Positions 38,279 through 41,018 of a DNA stretch of 41,018 nucleotides are shown one piece after another (position 1 is the stretch's first letter; each line of letters starts with the position of its first letter). A program made the position numbers and the translations under genes. Below the pieces are notes generated by a model. It was not told the origin of the DNA, searched no databases, and saw nothing but the letters and a program-made list of their open reading frames with translations. This stretch comes from RBG-16-66-20 sp049651845 (lineage in GTDB: Bacteria; Pseudomonadota; Gammaproteobacteria; Burkholderiales; SG8-39): NCBI GenBank assembly GCA_049651845.1, contig JBASCW010000157.1, forward strand, positions 1-41,018, in the 5' to 3' direction.

Positions 38279-38414
38279 GCGGATTGCGACTAACGTCGGA
38301 AATCAGGGGCGTGCCGTCTGCGAGGACTCATGCATCGCACGGCGCGCTGCGGCCAATCCGCCGGATTGACAGGTTTGACAGCAGCGCAGCTCCTTTCTCT
38401 TGAACACCCTGCTT

Positions 38415-39392
38415 TCAGCGCATGCGTACTTGAATACTTTGAAGCCGCGCCTGGATTCCAGAGTAGGTTTGGTAGGACCGCGCGAACTTGAGTGCGTCTT
38501 CAAACGATACCCCTGTTGATTCGTGGACTTGTGCAATTGCTTGCCGCAGGGCTCTTTCGTCCATGGCGTTCATTCCAGGAACCAACTTCTGATAACGTGC
38601 GATTGCCAGATGGTATCGAGCCATCGGAAATTCCATGATGCTCAAGGCCTTTTGTGCGTATTTCTCGGCAGCATTGAAGTCGCCCGCGTCATTGTTTAGA
38701 AAGATTGCATAGTTCACGTTCTTCCAAGCGCCATCGGGGTCGAGCTCCAGCATTTTCTCGTACGCTGTTCTGGCTCTTGCAATCAGTGAGCCTCGCTGCG
38801 ATTGCTCACGCGCGGCTGCGTCGCGGTAAGCCACCGCGAGCCAATAGTAGCCGTTGGATTGTCGCGGTCTGTCCGGTGTGGCAGCGATAAACTTCAAATA
38901 CCATGCCTCCGCCTCGGGTAATTGCATTGTTCGCCGAAAAATCTCCGCCCGGATAAACATCGCACCATTCAGGGTCGGGTCAAGCTCCAGAGCAGCGTCG
39001 ACCGACTTGTTTGCCTGGTCATATTCCGACGCGCGTAGCAACGCTCTTGCGCGTGCAACGTGTGCTTGCGCCAGTTTCGGGTTCAGGAGAAGCGCTTGAT
39101 CGGCAAGCGCAATGATTTGTGCACGCAATTCCGCCGGCTGTCCCTGCTGGCTAAGCCGCCAAGTCGATAGCGCCTCGGCTCTCAATGTTTCTGAGTATCC
39201 GCCTTTGGGATGCGACGAAGAGAGCTTTTCCGCTAGTTGCATGGCGACTGCAAGCTGGTCTCCTGACCCGCTAAAGGCATGGATTAGTTGAAGGGCTCGC
39301 TGATAATCTTCGGGCAGAGATTCTCTTGTGCTCTGACCATTGGCGAGACCAATGAGTACGACAAACAAAATGCCTGGAAGCAGCCTTAGCAT
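38415..39392 (-). CDS. TPR-repeat exported protein
   Basis: A 325-residue protein with a signal peptide (MLRLLPGILFVVLIGLANG) and several tetratricopeptide repeats, for example LLLNPKLAQAHVARARALLR, ALELDPTLNGAMFIRAEIFR and DFNAAEKYAQKALSIMEFP. It probably binds other proteins in the periplasm. Its GC is near one half, far below the genes to its left, so it looks acquired. An attC-like core (GTTAAGC on the minus strand, 39468-39462) lies 70 bases before its start, and a degenerate GTTAGTC (38294-38288) beyond its end, so it could be an integron cassette, but its downstream attC is not clear. Confidence 0.8.
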   Translation of the reverse strand: MLRLLPGILFVVLIGLANGQSTRESLPEDYQRALQLIHAFSGSGDQLAVAMQLAEKLSSSHPKGGYSETLRAEALSTWRLSQQGQPAELRAQIIALADQALLLNPKLAQAHVARARALLRASEYDQANKSVDAALELDPTLNGAMFIRAEIFRRTMQLPEAEAWYLKFIAATPDRPRQSNGYYWLAVAYRDAAAREQSQRGSLIARARTAYEKMLELDPDGAWKNVNYAIFLNNDAGDFNAAEKYAQKALSIMEFPMARYHLAIARYQKLVPGMNAMDERALRQAIAQVHESTGVSFEDALKFARSYQTYSGIQARLQSIQVRMR

Positions 39393-39461
39393 CCTCGCGC
39401 CCCTAGTGTGAACGTTGTCATTTCTGCGAGTGTTTTCTTGGTTTGCCGTCTAGACAGAATG

Positions 39462-39662
39462 GCTTAACGCGCTGAGGCGGCCTGCCTCCGGCGTATCGTG
39501 GATTGCGTGTTTGCGCACGTAGAGCCACACGTTGAACGAGTGCGTCGTATCAACCAAGCAAAGGAGGCAGGCCATGGAAAAGTCTAGCGTCCCGGGTGTG
39601 GCGCAACGCGCGTGGAGCGAAGCGCCGCGCGAAAGTTGTCGAACACCAGCCGGTTGTTAGGT
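39462..39662 (-). repeat. attC-like recombination site, interrupted by an insertion
   Basis: On the minus strand it begins with ACCTAAC (39662-39656; the TAA is the stop of the cassette ORF) and ends with GTTAAGC (39468-39462), matching RYYYAAC and GTTRRRY. Between them is a hairpin: GGTGT pairs with ACACC, CAAC with GTTG, and CGCGCG with CGCGCG, leaving unpaired bases as attC sites do. About 120 bp of foreign sequence separate the hairpin from the final core, so the site is 201 bp long instead of the usual 57-141. Confidence 0.6.
39469..39589 (+). mobile_element. Remnant of an IS-like left end inside attC
   Basis: Inverted repeats GGCCTGCCTCC (39479-39489) and GGAGGCAGGCC (39563-39573) enclose 73 bp; the second holds a ribosome site (GGAGG) followed directly by ATGGAAAAGTC. 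After a few codons the sequence becomes attC hairpin. The same layout is at 40908-41001. The left repeat begins 10 bases after the AAC of the attC core in both. I read this as a deleted copy of an element that targets attC sites. Confidence 0.45.
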
Positions 39663-40532
39663 GACATAAACAATATCCACAGATTCGCCCGGCGCGATCT
39701 CTTGCTTTAGCCAATGCGTTCCGGTTGTCTCCCCATCATCATCTACCGTGACGGATGCGACTTGCAAAACGCACCTGCCTTCCATGTACTGCATCACTGC
39801 CTCAAGGGTCGCATCGACGCCGAGGTATGCCTGGAGCTTGGATGTTCGCGCCGTCGATACCGTGAGACCTGGCGACCCTCTCGCGGGCGGCGGCTCTTTG
39901 CGACCTGGCTGCACTGCGCGGCGTTCCTCATTTGACGCTTGTCCATCGCTGACGAACGTGAGTGAAACGTGATCCCCGGGATTCAATTCGCGATTGAGAA
40001 CTCCGTCCGGAGCAGTGCTCGCGTAAACATCAGTGGCGGTGAGAGTGGCGCTGCGATGCTCACGGTTCACTATTACGTAGGCGAGGACAATGCGACCATC
40101 CTTCGGCGCTGCGAGTGCAATAAGTTCACCGTTGTACGTGATCTCAAAATGGGACTTGGTCGGTCCGGTCTTCCGCTCCTCATCGTCATCCCTGAGTTGC
40201 CTTAGGGCGCCGATTTCCTTGTCGAATTCCTTGCTTACCGCATCTGAGTCCTCTTTGTGCGTTGCGAATAGGGATTCAGCCCAGCGTTCTGATTCGATGA
40301 CGAACTGATCGACCAGCGAGTTGAAAGAGTTGACAAGTCCCTGAACGGCAGCCGGGTCGCGGTCCCCGCTCCGCAATTTCAGTAAGACGCTTTTCGCGGC
40401 GTTCTGAAAGTTCGTAACCACATCTCTGTGCAACAGCAGCATAGGCGCGCGACGACCTGCCAGCCGCACGACCGCCGTGCCTTTCCCTTTTGAGATAACT
40501 TCAATTGGGATCTGGTCCGGAGGAGCCGCCAT
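39657..40532 (-). CDS. Cassette-encoded protein, unknown function
   Basis: A 291-residue protein with no recognised family. Residues about 40-130 are helical and charged (NFQNAAKSVLLKLRSGDRD, EFDKEIGALRQLRDDDEE). Residues about 135-210 and 220-291 look beta-rich (HFEITYNGELIALAAP, VLQVASVTVDDDGETTGTHW), separated by a Pro/Arg-rich linker. There is no signal peptide. The ATG at 40532 lies 8 bases after a GTTAGGT attC core, and its TAA stop is part of the next core, the compact packing of an integron cassette. A GTG at 40541 is an alternative start inside the core. GC is well below that of the rest of the window. Confidence 0.65.
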   Translation of the reverse strand: MAAPPDQIPIEVISKGKGTAVVRLAGRRAPMLLLHRDVVTNFQNAAKSVLLKLRSGDRDPAAVQGLVNSFNSLVDQFVIESERWAESLFATHKEDSDAVSKEFDKEIGALRQLRDDDEERKTGPTKSHFEITYNGELIALAAPKDGRIVLAYVIVNREHRSATLTATDVYASTAPDGVLNRELNPGDHVSLTFVSDGQASNEERRAVQPGRKEPPPARGSPGLTVSTARTSKLQAYLGVDATLEAVMQYMEGRCVLQVASVTVDDDGETTGTHWLKQEIAPGESVDIVYVT

Positions 40533-40539
40533 CGATGTC

Positions 40540-40630
40540 ACCTAACGTCGTGCTTTGCGGCGGGCCAGCCGCAGCAACGGTTGAGATCCGATGAGGCTCG
40601 CGGCCCGTCCGCAGCAGCTACGGGTTAGCT
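40540..40630 (-). repeat. Complete attC-like site
   Basis: Ninety-one bases on the minus strand, from AGCTAAC (40630-40624, one mismatch to RYYYAAC) to GTTAGGT (40546-40540). The interior folds into an imperfect stem: CGGGCC pairs with GGCCCG, AGCC with GGCT and GCGG with CCGC, with unpaired bases on one strand, as expected for integrase-recognised attC hairpins. It separates two small-ORF cassettes. Confidence 0.65.
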
Positions 40631-40645
40631 GGCATACCTTAGCGC

Positions 40646-40885
40646 TTAGAAGCACTCGCATCTCCATGGGCCATCGTAACGCCCCGGGTTAACAGCACCC
40701 ACCGGGTTTTGCGAGACCAACCGCCAGGACCGCTCCAGCTTCTTGCACTTGTCGCGGCACATCGTTTCCTCACTCTCGCGATAGTGCTGTATGGGGCTGC
40801 CCACATGCAGCCCGACCAAGCCAACCACAACGAAGGCGGCGACGATCGCAAGCTTTGCGCGTCGGTTGATCTTTGGCTGCGTCAT
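40646..40885 (-). CDS. Small cassette-encoded membrane protein
   Basis: A 79-residue protein: charged N-terminus (MTQPKINRRAK), one hydrophobic segment (about 12-29, LAIVAAFVVVGLVGLHVG), then a Cys-containing polar tail (ETMCRDKCKKLERSW and a final RCECF). No family is recognised. The tail would be periplasmic and its four cysteines could form disulfides. The ATG lies 5 bases after a GTTAGAT core (40897-40891, minus strand), and a complete attC follows its stop, so it fits a single-gene integron cassette. Transcription from the minus strand must come from outside the window. Confidence 0.65.
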   Translation of the reverse strand: MTQPKINRRAKLAIVAAFVVVGLVGLHVGSPIQHYRESEETMCRDKCKKLERSWRLVSQNPVGAVNPGRYDGPWRCECF

Positions 40886-40890
40886 GTGCC

Positions 40891-40897
40891 ATCTAAC
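40891..40897 (-). other. attC terminal core (GTTAGAT) at an IS junction
   Basis: On the minus strand GTTAGAT fits GTTRRRY and lies just before the 79-residue cassette ORF. The rest of the expected attC hairpin is absent and replaced by IS-like DNA from about 40898, so the attC appears to be split by the insertion. The missing half should lie on the other side of the element, outside the window. Confidence 0.5.
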
Positions 40898-41018
40898 GAA
40901 TGAAAGGGACTTCCCCTACGCGAAGGCGGGTGACCCGCACGGCATCGAGTGCCAAGATTGAGGTGTCAAAGTTCAATCTGATAACCGGAGGGGAAGTCAT
41001 GGAACAGACTACTACCGT
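40898..41018 (+). mobile_element. Left end of a probable IS110/IS1111-type element in attC
   Basis: Inverted repeats GACTTCCCCT (40908-40917) and AGGGGAAGTC (40989-40998) enclose 71 bp; the second carries the ribosome site GGAGGGG and touches an ATG. The left repeat starts 10 bases after an attC core, exactly as in the remnant at 39469. IS1111-attC elements are known to insert at a fixed place in attC, without target duplication, and this fits. Only the left end is inside the window, so the family is inferred. Confidence 0.45.
40999..41018 (+). CDS. Probable transposase, first six codons only
   Basis: ATG followed by Glu-Gln-Thr-Thr-Thr and then the window edge. The strong ribosome site GGAGGGG lies 5 bases upstream. 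The family call rests on the surrounding IS-like left end in attC, not on the six codons, which carry no motif. Confidence 0.4.

Noticed and set aside
39574..39660. Small protein-coding gene after the first ATG-GAA
   Set aside because: The frame runs from a few IS-like codons into the attC hairpin and stops at its core, so it is a junction rather than a gene.
40898..41018. Group IIC-attC intron rather than an IS
   Set aside because: Such introns also target attC, but they have several hundred bases of structured RNA before their reverse-transcriptase gene; here an ORF begins about 100 bases in.

Overview
The window is chromosomal DNA of a high-GC (about 70% in most coding lines) Gram-negative bacterium, most likely a betaproteobacterium. 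The clues are a Cupriavidus-type NAD-reducing [NiFe]-hydrogenase operon (hoxFUYHW-hypABF), a Bug-family solute-binding protein, a persulfide dioxygenase-rhodanese fusion, and gltX next to tRNA-Ala(GGC) and tRNA-Glu(TTC). No 16S rRNA or other species marker is present, so genus cannot be given.

Layout. (1) 1-6257, minus strand: a tight, mostly overlapping operon for a group 3d-like soluble hydrogenase and its maturation proteins; a near-consensus FNR-type box lies 60 bp before hoxF. HypA in this operon lacks its whole zinc-ribbon segment. (2) 6342-8470: an MFS transporter translationally coupled to a superoxide dismutase-rhodanese fusion. (3) 8730-12163: a small module around a Tat-exported caspase-fold protein, with a periplasmic protein, a zinc-ribbon membrane protein and a small membrane protein. 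A GTGAA-NN-TTCAC palindrome lies before the two outer transcription units. (4) 12173-13811: tRNA-Glu, tRNA-Ala and gltX. (5) 13811-23681: a thiol, sulfane-sulfur and envelope-stress island: persulfide dioxygenase-rhodanese, a Crp/Fnr regulator with an ExxSR recognition helix, a Spy-like protein and two divergent DUF2892 membrane proteins. A coupled plus-strand operon follows: DUF2892, trxC, RND adaptor, RND pump, DUF302, OsmC and a class III nucleotide cyclase. (6) 23668-36513: mainly catabolic and accessory genes in short operons (thiolase/OB-fold pair, tRNA-Val with a CitE-like lyase, flavin monooxygenase, Bug protein, threonine dehydratase, VOC, MaoC, TauE, class V aminotransferase, dienelactone hydrolase, aldo-keto reductase, exported methyltransferase-like lipoprotein, substrate-binding lipoprotein, RidA). 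(7) 36554-38278: a lipoprotein with eleven tandem D-x-x-G-[DN]-D-x-Y repeats.

From about 38.2 kb GC falls to roughly half and the DNA looks like an integron-cassette array read on the minus strand. It has a TPR protein, two unknown cassette ORFs, one complete attC-like site and one interrupted attC-like site. Two IS-like left ends sit in exactly the same register to an attC core; the second runs off the window and begins a probable IS110/IS1111-type transposase. No integron integrase is in the window.

The observations I rate highest are the integron/IS junctions, the zinc-ribbon-less HypA, the exported caspase module, the sulfur/redox island with its possible Crp/Fnr circuit, and the repeat lipoprotein. 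Family assignments come from reading translated motifs; no database search was possible.
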